Below are positions 1 through 7,220 of a DNA stretch of 14,665 nucleotides, one piece after another (positions within the stretch are counted from its first letter, which is position 1; each line of letters starts with the position of its first letter). Under the pieces are notes generated by a model. It saw only the letters and a program-made list of their open reading frames with translations, made no database searches and had not been told where the DNA came from. The translations under genes were made by a program, and so were the position numbers. The stretch is from contig JAJYJL010000054.1 of the NCBI GenBank assembly GCA_021789565.1, forward strand, positions 1 through 14,665. The letters are read 5' to 3'. The stretch is from Acidobacteriota bacterium. GTDB taxonomy: Bacteria; Acidobacteriota; Terriglobia; UBA7540.

Positions 1-62
1 GCTGGAAGCTGGTTCAAGACCTGTCCCATGGGCTTCAGGGCACGGCTGTTTCGAGGAGAAAT

Positions 63-189
63 GGCACGACTTCAGTCGTGCCGGGAAGGCACGCACAAAG
101 CCGCGGGCTTCAGCCCCTGGCGCGCATTGCCAGCCCTCAGCGGCTAAAGCCGAATCCGTTGGGCTGGCTTTACGGTCCCGCAAGGCGGG
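63..189. repeat. Cluster of REP-like short palindromes
   Basis: Four perfect inverted repeats lie within about 130 bp: GGCACGACTTCAGTCGTGCC at 63-82, GGGCTTCAGCCC at 105-116, CGGCTAAAGCCG at 141-152, and CCCGC-AAG-GCGGG at 177-189. Three have a four-base TTCA or TAAA-like centre, so they look like members of one family. They may act as REP/BIME elements, transcription terminators for a gene left of the window, or mRNA-stabilising hairpins. No transposase of the RAYT type is present in the window. Confidence 0.65.
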
Positions 190-203
190 ATAAACTCGTG
201 CCC

Positions 204-245
204 TTTCACCGTGCCCTGACGGCCGATTTCACCGTGCGCTGACGG
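204..245. repeat. 19-bp direct repeat, two copies, period 23 bp
   Basis: TTTCACCGTGCCCTGACGG (204-222) is repeated as TTTCACCGTGCGCTGACGG (227-245) with one mismatch and a 4-bp spacer. The pair lies about 45 bp upstream of the probable ATG at 291. It could be a tandem regulator-binding site or a simple local duplication; nothing in the window discriminates. Confidence 0.6.
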
Positions 246-290
246 TTGCTTAACAGGAGTTTTGAAACAGGTTACAGGACGATCAAGCCA

Positions 291-1268
291 ATGATACTTC
301 TGACAGGTTCAAGCGGATATCTCGGATCGCGCATCGCGCATGCGCTGGTGGAACGCGAAGCGCCGTTCCGCGTGCTGGTGAGGAACCCGGACAAGCTGGG
401 CCTGGTGCCCACAGAGGCCCGCTGCGAGATTGTGGCCGGCGACCTGCTGGACAGGAAGGCCGTGGCGGACGCGCTGCGCGGCGTGAAGCAGGTGATCCAT
501 TCGGCGGCGCTGGTGAAGATGTGGGTGCGAGACCGGCAGGACTTCCGGCGGGTGAACGTTGAGGGGTTGAAGGGGCTGCTGGAAGAAGCGGGCCGGGCCG
601 GCGTGGAACGCGTGGTCTACACCTCATCGTTCCTGGCCGCGGGACCGTCCTCCAACCCGGACGCCGGCGAAGGACTCGAGAATCGCGGGCCCTATTCCAA
701 CGAATATGAAGAAACCAAGGCGCAGGCGCTCGACTGGCTGCGGACCGAAGGTTTTGCGCGGTTCCCCGTGGTGGCGCTGCTGCCGGGAGTTGTGTACGGA
801 CCGGGGCCGCCAACAGAAGGCAACCTGGTGGGCGGAATGATGCGCCAGTATGTGAACGGAAAGTTTCCGGGGCTGCTCGGTTCGGGCGAACAGCGCTGGA
901 GCTTCTCCTACATTGCTGAAGTGGTGCAGGCGCACCTGGCGGCGCTCGAAAAGGGAGGCCCCGGAGAAGAGTATTACCTGGCCGGCGACAATCGAAGCCT
1001 GAATGATCTGTTCAGCGTGATCAGGCGCCTGACCGGCGTGACCTTTCCGGTGCGATACCTCTCTTTTGCCACCGGGAAAATGTTTGGCGCGCTGGAAGTG
1101 GCGCGGGCGCGGCTTTTCAATCACCGTCCGAAGCTGACGCCGGGCGTGGTGGAAATCTTCAAGCATGACTGGGTTTATTCCAGTGCGAAGGCCTGCCGCG
1201 AGCTGGGCTACCGCGTGGTCCCGCTGGAGGAAGGACTCAAAGAGACACTGGAGGCGGGAATTGGGTGA
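291..1268 (+). CDS. NAD-dependent epimerase/dehydratase (extended SDR, HpnA/DFR-like)
   Basis: This is a cytosolic extended short-chain dehydrogenase of 325 aa. The N-terminal nucleotide-binding motif TGSSGYLG is at residues 5-12, the S112/S113 region (VVYTSS) carries the usual catalytic serine, and the active-site pair is Y139-xxx-K143 (YEETK). A PGVVYGPG segment and a substrate-binding C-terminal half follow. Length and pattern fit the dihydroflavonol-4-reductase-like group that includes hopanoid-associated sugar epimerases (HpnA); the substrate cannot be read from sequence. An in-frame TTG at 246 would add 15 residues, but the Rossmann strand MILLTGSSG begins exactly at the ATG, so I prefer 291. 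The stop overlaps the next gene by 8 nt, implying translational coupling and a shared pathway, possibly isoprenoid or hopanoid metabolism (inference). Confidence 0.88.
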   Translation: MILLTGSSGYLGSRIAHALVEREAPFRVLVRNPDKLGLVPTEARCEIVAGDLLDRKAVADALRGVKQVIHSAALVKMWVRDRQDFRRVNVEGLKGLLEEAGRAGVERVVYTSSFLAAGPSSNPDAGEGLENRGPYSNEYEETKAQALDWLRTEGFARFPVVALLPGVVYGPGPPTEGNLVGGMMRQYVNGKFPGLLGSGEQRWSFSYIAEVVQAHLAALEKGGPGEEYYLAGDNRSLNDLFSVIRRLTGVTFPVRYLSFATGKMFGALEVARARLFNHRPKLTPGVVEIFKHDWVYSSAKACRELGYRVVPLEEGLKETLEAGIG

Positions 1269-2637
1269 CGCTTCGGTCTATAACGGTGCGGGACGGCGCC
1301 CGATAATTCCCTCGCGCAAGGTCGTCCACATCTCCATGCTGTCGTTTGCGCTGCTGCTGCCGTTTCTCACCTGGGCGGAGGCGGCGGGCGCGGCGCTGGC
1401 GGCGCTCGCTTTCAACCTGTTTGTGCTGCCGCGGCTGGAACTGGATCTGGGCAAGCAGGCGGGCGGGGAAGCAGCAACCCGGCCCGTGCCATGGACCGGC
1501 ATCGTCGCCTATCCCGTCTCCGTGCTGGTGCTGATCCTGCTGTATGGCCGGCGCATGGAAGTGGTGGGAGCCGTGTGGGCCATCATGGCGCTGGGAGACG
1601 GATTTGCCAGCGTGGCCGGCGAAACCCTGCGCGGCCCTGCCATTCCCTGGAACCGCGGCAAGACGTGGTCGGGCTTTGCGGCCTTTATAGCCGCCGGAAC
1701 CCTGGGCAGCTTTGCGCTGGCCCGCTGGATCGATCTGTCGCTTCCCGAGCCGAAGATTCTGCTGGTGTGCGCCGCCACAGCCGTGGTGGGCGCGGTGGTG
1801 GAGACCCTTCCCATCGGCCTGGATGACAACATCAGCGTGCCGCTCATCTGCGGCGGGTTCATGTATTGCGTGTTGCTGATGCAGTGGTCGGCGCTGGAGA
1901 GCAACCTGCCTTACCTCGGCGTGCGCGTGATGCTGGCCATCGGCATCAACGCCGTGTTTGCCCTGGCGGCGCTGGCCATCCGCGTGGTGAACCGGTCGGG
2001 CGCGGCGATGGGCTTCCTGATGGGGGCCATCATCTACATGGGCTACGGCTACAAGAGCTTCCTGGTGCTGCTGGCGTTTTTTGTGATGGGCTCGGTGGCC
2101 ACGCGCCTCGGCTACGCCCGCAAGGCGGCGATGGGCGTGGCGGAGGGCCGCAAGGGCGCAAGGAGCTGGCGCGAGGCCACGGCCAACACCCTGGCCGCGG
2201 CGTTCTTTTCAGTGCTGGTGATCACCACGCACTACGAGGCGGCTTTCCTGGTGGCCTTCATCGCGGCGCTGGCGGAAGCGGCGGGCGATACCATCTCAAG
2301 CGAAATCGGGCAGTGGCTTTCCGGGCGCGCTTACATGATTACCACCCTGAAGCCCGTGCCCGCGGGGCAGGACGGCGGCATTTCGCTGCTGGGAACTTTG
2401 GCGGGTATCGGAGCAAGCGCGGCAATTATCGCCGTGGCCTGCGCGCTGGGACTGTGTGGGCCCGGAACCGCCGTAGTGGCGTTCATCGCCGCCGGGGCAG
2501 GGAATCTGTTCGATAGCTACCTCGGCGCCACCATCGAACGCCGCGGCCTGGTGGGCAACGGCACCGTCAACTTTGCCGGCACCAGTTTCGCCGGCGGCCT
2601 CGCGCTGGGTTTGGTGCTGACGCTGCATTTGGTGTGA
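1261..2637 (+). CDS. Fused prenol kinase-like / DUF92 (VTE6-like) membrane protein
   Basis: This is a polytopic membrane protein of 458 aa with two recognisable halves. Residues ~15-225 resemble the CTP-dependent dolichol/phytol kinase family: N-terminal RKVVH (19-23), GDGFAS (112-117) and the GKTWSG signature (133-138), between hydrophobic helices. Residues ~235-458 resemble DUF92 (TIGR00297, the VTE6 phytyl-phosphate kinase family): AGDTISSEIG (341-350), VPAGQDGGISLLGT (366-379) and NLFDSYLGATIERRG (~415-429). Together they would phosphorylate a prenol twice to give a prenyl diphosphate, a salvage route; the substrate (phytol, geranylgeraniol or farnesol) is unknown. The TTG start at 1261 is chosen because GGAGG at 1250-1254 sits 6 nt upstream and because it keeps the RKVVH motif, which the ATG at 1338 would remove. 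It overlaps the preceding gene by 8 nt. Confidence 0.85.
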   Translation: MGDASVYNGAGRRPIIPSRKVVHISMLSFALLLPFLTWAEAAGAALAALAFNLFVLPRLELDLGKQAGGEAATRPVPWTGIVAYPVSVLVLILLYGRRMEVVGAVWAIMALGDGFASVAGETLRGPAIPWNRGKTWSGFAAFIAAGTLGSFALARWIDLSLPEPKILLVCAATAVVGAVVETLPIGLDDNISVPLICGGFMYCVLLMQWSALESNLPYLGVRVMLAIGINAVFALAALAIRVVNRSGAAMGFLMGAIIYMGYGYKSFLVLLAFFVMGSVATRLGYARKAAMGVAEGRKGARSWREATANTLAAAFFSVLVITTHYEAAFLVAFIAALAEAAGDTISSEIGQWLSGRAYMITTLKPVPAGQDGGISLLGTLAGIGASAAIIAVACALGLCGPGTAVVAFIAAGAGNLFDSYLGATIERRGLVGNGTVNFAGTSFAGGLALGLVLTLHLV

Positions 2638-2767
2638 GAATATTCAATTTTCGGTGCTGACTCGCTGCTGCGCTGTCGTTTTGTTGCGAATTCGTTCTGG
2701 TCACGCCGGCAACTGTCCGTGGTGGTCGACACTCGGCAATTTTTTATCGGTATTCGCTCCCGCCGTT

Positions 2768-2773
2768 AAGGAG
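2768..2773 (+). promoter_or_regulatory. Strong Shine-Dalgarno of the HEPN-like gene
   Basis: AAGGAG lies 8 nt before the ATG at 2782. It fixes the start of a gene whose composition is otherwise unlike its neighbours. Confidence 0.7.
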
Positions 2774-2781
2774 TCTTTGAC

Positions 2782-3852
2782 ATGAGGCTTCGCAAGTTGG
2801 ACCTGCCGCCCGAGGTCAGCGACGATACGATCAGGGCATTTCTGCGTTTGTACCAACTTGAAACGTGGACTAGAGAAATGGTCTACCTGGAGCTCAAGTC
2901 GTACTACGGAATGGAATGGTGGAATGAGGCGGAAGCCGCTTTAAAGCGGGCACGAATGCCAGTAGGCTTAACCAGCAAATATCTTGCGAAAGATAAGCAG
3001 CACCCGCACATCTCGACGCGCGAGAACGATCCGCTCTGGTTCATCTCACTCGACTCGCTATTAAAGATCATTTTCGATGCGAAGTTATGGAAACTGTTTC
3101 GGTCGTACTTTACCACGAAGCGGCTGCTCCGAATGAGATTCGAGGAAATCATGCCCACCCGCAATCGGGTTGCGCATTGCCGCGCTCTTCACGCATACGA
3201 TGTCGACAGGTTGGAACAGTTAATGCGGGATTTCGATCAAGGTTTCTGGAGGTTCTGCACTAGTTACCGTGACCGCTACCGATTTCGCAATAAGCTGTCG
3301 AAGAATCATGTTTACAACTATGTTGCAGACCGAGAAGATGGAAATATCGACCTCTACCTTTCGGTGCGGCCCTATGTAGCAGGTCGAAAGATCGAATCGC
3401 ACATGGGTCCCGGCTTTGTCTACGACGTTGTGATCAACACCAGGCATTTATCAAGGTACTTCAACTACGAGGACATACTGAAGCACACGCGGTCAGTTCA
3501 TCAGTTTGCTTTACATATCATGATGGATCAGTCCCAGCACAGCCTTAGGGTTACGTTTCCTGGTACGCTGGACCCTGAAGTGATAACGAGTGCAATTGAG
3601 CGATACGAAGATGTTGCTCACAACAACTACAGCGTTTTCCCATTGGTATGTAGGTCAGGCACGAACCGAAAGGAAGAGGAAGACTCGCAGGCGAACTGGC
3701 GCGAATACGAAGAAGGCAACAAGCCGTTCGAGCGTATTGCATCGCTGTGGCCACATTATGTCATACCGCCATCACATCCCTACACGTTCCTTGATGGAGG
3801 GTGTCCCTGTACTTTTTTCGGTGTGGCGGCATCCTTGGTTGTGAGCGACTGA
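2782..3852 (+). CDS. Swt1/HEPN-like protein with Rx4H motif, possibly acquired
   Basis: This 356-aa soluble protein has no signal peptide or membrane helix. Residues ~80-155 form an alpha-helical stretch (LWFISLDSLLKIIF onward) ending in R127-N-R-V-A-H132. That is the Rx4-6H motif that defines HEPN domains, and the pattern resembles the Swt1-type HEPN group. Many HEPN proteins are RNases in toxin-antitoxin, abortive-infection or RNA-processing systems; others are only RNA-binding. The C-terminal ~180 residues (hydrophilic, mixed alpha/beta, rich in Y, H and R) I do not recognise. Base composition differs sharply: 27 of 60 bases are G/C in 2821-2880, against 42 of 60 in 1561-1620. With intergenic gaps on both sides this suggests horizontal transfer. 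No partner antitoxin, nucleotidyltransferase or nuclease gene is adjacent. Confidence 0.7.
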   Translation: MRLRKLDLPPEVSDDTIRAFLRLYQLETWTREMVYLELKSYYGMEWWNEAEAALKRARMPVGLTSKYLAKDKQHPHISTRENDPLWFISLDSLLKIIFDAKLWKLFRSYFTTKRLLRMRFEEIMPTRNRVAHCRALHAYDVDRLEQLMRDFDQGFWRFCTSYRDRYRFRNKLSKNHVYNYVADREDGNIDLYLSVRPYVAGRKIESHMGPGFVYDVVINTRHLSRYFNYEDILKHTRSVHQFALHIMMDQSQHSLRVTFPGTLDPEVITSAIERYEDVAHNNYSVFPLVCRSGTNRKEEEDSQANWREYEEGNKPFERIASLWPHYVIPPSHPYTFLDGGCPCTFFGVAASLVVSD

Positions 3853-4147
3853 ATCATGTAACCACGGCAGTAACTTGGACGTCTTGTTTCCACGACATTA
3901 ACCGGCTGCGAAACGAGAAAGCGCAGAGAAACGTCATTCCCATTTTCCGTGGCTGGTGCAGAAATTGACTCTTGATGTAAGCGAAGCTGAGCGAGGTTAA
4001 AATGGCGCTTCTCCGGACCGCGATGGATGGGGTGGATGAGAACAGGCAATGCCTCTCGGTTTGTGAGAACGCAGACCCTATCCTGAGTGTGGCTTGCCAG
4101 CCACCGGCTTCGCGCGCAGCCGGGGTTTAGCCAGTGGGACCGTATCC
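3853..4147. other. Intergenic gap between the HEPN-like gene and recQ
   Basis: I see no supportable gene in this 295-bp stretch. Its left part keeps the lower GC of the HEPN-like gene and its right part returns to the GC-rich background, so one edge of the putative insert may lie here. An inverted repeat CCGGCT (4104-4109) / AGCCGG (4118-4123) with an 8-nt GC-rich loop precedes recQ. No attachment-site duplication is obvious by eye. Confidence 0.5.
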
Positions 4148-6217
4148 ATGCCAACCGACGATCTTCATAAGCTTCTCTGCAGCACGTTCGGCTTCTCCTC
4201 TTTCCGGCCGAACCAGGAAGCTGTTTGCCGTGCGGCCATCAAAGGGCAGGACATCCTGCTGGTCATGCCCACCGGGTCCGGCAAGTCGCTCTGTTACCAG
4301 TTGCCGGGCGTTTCGCGCGGCGGAACCACGCTGGTGATCAGTCCGCTGATTGCCCTGATGGAAGACCAGGTGGCAAAGCTCAAGGCGCGCGGTTTTGCGG
4401 TTGAGCGTATCCATTCCGGCCGCCCGCGCCCCGACCTGCGCCGTGTCTGCCAGGATTACCTGCGTGGAGTTTTGCAATTCCTTTTTATTGCGCCGGAGCG
4501 TCTTCGCGTGGCCGGTTTCCCGGAGATGCTGGCCAAAAGGCGGCCGTCCCTGGTCGCGATTGATGAGGCACACTGCATCTCGCAATGGGGGCACGACTTC
4601 AGGCCGGATTACCGCAGGCTGGGCCGGCACTTGCCGAGCTTGCGCCCGGCGCCGCTGATAGCGCTGACGGCCACCGCCACGCCCATCGTTCAGAAGGACA
4701 TCGTGGCGCAATTGGGGCTGGTGCGCCCGGCCCTCTTCGTCCACGGTTTCCGGCGCTCCAACATCGCCATTGAAGTTGCGGAAATTGCACCATTTCAGCG
4801 GCCCGAACTTACCCATCAACTGCTGCGGGCGGCAGAACGGCGGCCGGCAATCGTCTATACGCCCACGCGCAAGCAGGCGCAGTATCTGGCGGCCGAAATG
4901 GCCGCTTCCTTCCCCTCTGCGGCCTATCACGCCGGGCTCGATGCCGGGCTCCGGCAGCAGGTGCAGGCCAAGTTCCTCGAGGGGCGGGTGGAGGTGATTG
5001 TTGCGACGATCGCCTTTGGCATGGGGATTGACAAGGCCGATATCCGTACGGTGATCCATACGGCCCTGCCAGGCAGCATGGAAGCGTACTACCAGGAGAT
5101 CGGACGCGCCGGGCGGGATGGAAAACCCAGCCGCGCCATCCTGATGCACTCCTATGCCGACCGCTACACCCACGACTTTTTCTTCGAGCGCGACTATCCG
5201 GACGTCAGCGTGCTCGATGGAATCTTTGAGCGCCTCGGGCCCGCGCCGCAAACGAAAGCGGCGCTGCAGCGGCAGGTCCAGGCTGAGGATGAGATTTTTG
5301 ACAAGGCGCTGGAGAAGCTATGGATCCACGGAGGCGCCGTGGTGGACTACGCTGAAAATGTCAGCCGGGGCGCCACCGGCTGGCGCGAGGCCTACCTTGC
5401 GCAAGCAGAACAGAAGCGGGCGCAAATCGACCAGATGATCCGTTACGCGGAGAGCCAGCAGTGCCGCATGGCCAGCCTGGTGCGCCATTTTGGCGATCTT
5501 GCTGACGGGCAGAAGGCATGCGGGAGCTGCGATTTCTGCGATCCCATGCATTGCGGAGCGCAACGGCTCCGGAGCGCCACCGGGGAGGAGCATGCCTGGC
5601 TCTTGCGGGTAGCGGCCGCCCTGCGCAAGACAGGCGCAAGATCAACGGGCAAGCTTTATCTGGCGGTGTGCCCCGGCCGTGAAATGGCCCGCAACGCTTT
5701 TGAAGAAGTGCTTGGGGCGATGGCACGGGCAGGACTCGTACAGCTTATTGACTCGGTCTTTGAGAAGGATGGAAAACCGATCCCTTACCGTACCGCCAGG
5801 CTTACGGACGCCGGTTACGCCGTGAACGAGCGGACGCCGGTCAACTTCCTGATGAAAGAGACGGTGCTTCCACCCGAAAAGCGCAAAAGGAAGAGGAAGT
5901 CCAAAGCTCCGGAGAGCGCGAACAAGGCCTCAAGGCCGGAAGCCGCCGCATGGCCTGAGGCGGCGGTGAACGTGAAAGGGGTTGAAAATAGAAACGAGGC
6001 CCGCCTGGAAGCGGCGTTGCGCGCCTGGCGCTTGGCTGAAGCTCGGCGGAGCGGCCTGCCCGCGTTCCGTATCTTCAACGACCGCACCCTCAGTGCCCTG
6101 GCCGCCAGCCGCCCGGCAACCACCGAAGACTTGCTCGCCATCCCCGGAATCGGAATCAGCAAACTCGAGAAATACGGTAGAGACATCCGCCGGGTCCTGC
6201 GCGGGAACGGCGATTAA
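4148..6217 (+). CDS. recQ: ATP-dependent DNA helicase RecQ
   Basis: This is a superfamily-2 3'-5' DNA helicase for recombination and fork repair, 689 aa. Motif 0 is FRPNQ (19-23), Walker A is MPTGSGKS (40-47, K46), and the DEAH box is at 139-142 followed by CISQWGHDFRP, the RecQ aromatic-rich loop. Motif III is ALTATAT, and the second RecA domain ends with the motif VI sequence QEIGRAGRDG. Zinc-binding cysteines are C439, C458, C461 and C464, followed by a winged-helix-like RQC region. A very basic linker (KRKRKRK) then precedes a C-terminal HRDC domain (~617-689) with a helix-hairpin-like IPGIGISKLEKYG. It is longer than E. coli RecQ, mainly because of the linker. The ATG at 4148 follows a weak GTGGGA (4134-4139); an in-frame TTG at 4094 would add 18 residues of no family character. 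Confidence 0.96.
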   Translation: MPTDDLHKLLCSTFGFSSFRPNQEAVCRAAIKGQDILLVMPTGSGKSLCYQLPGVSRGGTTLVISPLIALMEDQVAKLKARGFAVERIHSGRPRPDLRRVCQDYLRGVLQFLFIAPERLRVAGFPEMLAKRRPSLVAIDEAHCISQWGHDFRPDYRRLGRHLPSLRPAPLIALTATATPIVQKDIVAQLGLVRPALFVHGFRRSNIAIEVAEIAPFQRPELTHQLLRAAERRPAIVYTPTRKQAQYLAAEMAASFPSAAYHAGLDAGLRQQVQAKFLEGRVEVIVATIAFGMGIDKADIRTVIHTALPGSMEAYYQEIGRAGRDGKPSRAILMHSYADRYTHDFFFERDYPDVSVLDGIFERLGPAPQTKAALQRQVQAEDEIFDKALEKLWIHGGAVVDYAENVSRGATGWREAYLAQAEQKRAQIDQMIRYAESQQCRMASLVRHFGDLADGQKACGSCDFCDPMHCGAQRLRSATGEEHAWLLRVAAALRKTGARSTGKLYLAVCPGREMARNAFEEVLGAMARAGLVQLIDSVFEKDGKPIPYRTARLTDAGYAVNERTPVNFLMKETVLPPEKRKRKRKSKAPESANKASRPEAAAWPEAAVNVKGVENRNEARLEAALRAWRLAEARRSGLPAFRIFNDRTLSALAASRPATTEDLLAIPGIGISKLEKYGRDIRRVLRGNGD

Positions 6218-6286
6218 TGGAGCAGGTCGTGCTCAGCCTGCGTAATGCAGACGCTGCAGTTGTTGATTTGGAAACCGGCGAAAAGC

Positions 6287-6316
6287 CGCAGAGTTTCCGG
6301 GGGCCGAAACTCTGCG
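6287..6316. terminator. 11-bp hairpin between convergent recQ and methyltransferase genes
   Basis: CGCAGAGTTTC (6287-6297) pairs perfectly with GAAACTCTGCG (6306-6316) around the 8-nt loop CGGGGGCC. It lies between two converging genes, 27 nt beyond the minus-strand TAG at 6343. For minus-strand transcription the hairpin is followed by GCTTTTCG, a short U-run; for plus-strand transcription no U-run follows. It is best read as a terminator mainly for the minus-strand unit. A related element lies at 8439-8464. Confidence 0.6.
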
Positions 6317-6342
6317 TTACCGGTCTGCTCTACATGCTTGCC

Positions 6343-7128
6343 CTATACAGGTTTGCGCGCGAAGACGTTGGCGCCGTGGACGCCGTACTTCCGGGCGGTG
6401 CCTTCCTTGGTGGTGGCGCGGAAGCAATCAAAGCGCTCCACGATGGAAACTTCCTCAAAGCCCATTCCGTTCAGAACGTCGATCATCTCTGCCTCCGGCA
6501 GAGCGCCGGCGATTCAACCGGTCCAGAGGTCGATGTTTCTCCGTGTGTCTTCCGAGAGTTCATGGTCGAGAAGGATGTCGCCCAGGTGCAGACGACCGCC
6601 CGGCTTGAGCACGCGCTGGATTTCATCGAAGGCGCGCTGTTTTTCGGGTACAAGATTGATGACCCCATTTGTGATGACCACGTCGACGCTGGCGTCATCC
6701 AGTGGCAGCGATGTGGCGTCGCCCTTGCAGACCTCGACCTGCTTGAGTCCCAGCGCGCTCGCTGACGATTGAGCGCGCCGGACCATGGCGTCGGTCATAT
6801 CAACACCGATGGCACGACCAGTGGGTCCCACCCGGCGCCCGGCGAGCAGCAAGTCCATCCCCGCGCCGCAGCCGATGTCGAGCACGGCTTCACCGGTTGC
6901 GATGGGACCGATGCGATGGGGGTTGGCAATGCCGGCGAACGGCGCCGTAACCTCCGCCGACAGCGCGGCTAACTCTGCGGGATCGTAGCCCAGAAACTCC
7001 GCCGCATAGGCTGGCCCGCGATGGAAATGAAATTCGCCGCCGGGCCCGGCAGCCACTCTGGAATAGATGGTGGAAACTTCGGCACGCAACCGCCGCGTGT
7101 CCAAATCGACAGGGCAAGCGATGGCCAT
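6343..7128 (-). CDS. Predicted selenoprotein: ArsM-like SAM methyltransferase (Sec205)
   Basis: This is a class I SAM-dependent methyltransferase related to arsenite methyltransferases, 261 aa if the in-frame TGA (6514-6516) is decoded as selenocysteine. SAM motif I is VLDIGCGAG (82-90), an acidic GVDM strand end follows near residue 110, then VCKGDATSLP and the post-motif LKPGGRLHLGDI. At residue 205 the family has a conserved Cys in the context W-T-G-C-I-A-G-A-L; here the codon is TGA. The same frame continues with IAGALPEAEM, ERFDCFRATTKEGTARKYG and ANVFARKPV to a TAG at 6343-6345, all family-like. C235 may match the last arsenic-binding Cys of ArsM; the GCG-type middle cysteine is absent (GIANPH instead). 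The ATG at 7126-7128 has GGAGGA (7138-7143) 9 nt upstream. It starts 92 nt after the cytochrome gene, probably co-transcribed. A nonsense mutation is the alternative. Confidence 0.82.
6487..6503 (-). promoter_or_regulatory. Candidate bacterial SECIS hairpin downstream of the in-frame TGA
   Basis: In the mRNA sense, CTCTGCC-GGA-GGCAGAG forms a perfect 7-bp stem with a 3-nt loop that begins with G. The loop starts 17 nt after the TGA at 6514-6516. Known bacterial SECIS elements lie inside the coding region just downstream of UGA, with a small apical loop holding a G in its first two positions and a UGA-to-loop distance of roughly 16-37 nt. This hairpin meets each of these. SelB binding itself is inferred. 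Confidence 0.72.
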
Positions 7129-7137
7129 ATGTGATGG

Positions 7138-7143
7138 TCCTCC
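7138..7143 (-). promoter_or_regulatory. Shine-Dalgarno fixing the methyltransferase start
   Basis: GGAGGA on the minus strand lies 9 nt before the ATG at 7128-7126. It argues against an upstream in-frame start at 7224, which would add 32 residues with no family character. Confidence 0.75.
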
Positions 7144-7220
7144 AAGCAAGTGTTTTTGCCAGATTCGGCCCCAATAGCTCCATCTTACAACCGGCCAGGG
7201 CACCCCGCAAGCAGTTAGAT

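Larger units (their letters stand above)
1..290. other. Repeat-rich intergenic region upstream of the epimerase gene
   Basis: I see no convincing coding sequence here. The stretch is dense in short palindromes (63-82, 105-116, 141-152, 177-189), followed by a 19-bp tandem direct repeat (204-245). A candidate ribosome site CAGGAC at 275-280 precedes the ATG at 291. An AGGAG at 255-259 is too far from that ATG to serve it. The palindrome mix, including GGGCTTCAGCCC and CGGCTAAAGCCG, resembles REP-type extragenic elements common in some soil bacteria. This is inference from composition, not a database match. Confidence 0.6.

Noticed and set aside
2782..3852. Toxin-antitoxin pair
   Set aside because: Only the HEPN-like gene is seen; no small partner gene with a ribosome site is adjacent on either side.
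3780..4154. 124-codon minus-strand frame in the gap before recQ
   Set aside because: It overlaps the 3' end of the HEPN-like gene, lacks a ribosome site or recognisable motif, and fits chance.
4127..5251. 374-codon minus-strand frame opposite recQ
   Set aside because: Antisense shadow: no motif, composition typical of reversed GC-rich coding DNA, and recQ motifs on the plus strand are unambiguous.
6514..6516. Simple pseudogene by nonsense mutation
   Set aside because: Not excluded, but less likely. The stop is specifically TGA at a Cys position, no other damage is seen in 261 codons, and a SECIS-like hairpin lies at the right distance.
6217..6772. Plus-strand frames after recQ, one starting at its stop codon
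   Set aside because: They lie opposite the methyltransferase, including the part beyond the TGA, and have no family character.
6514..7128. Methyltransferase as a normal 204-aa protein ending at the TGA
   Set aside because: It would lack the conserved C-terminal region including the IAGAL and FDCF segments, which are still encoded in frame just after the TGA.
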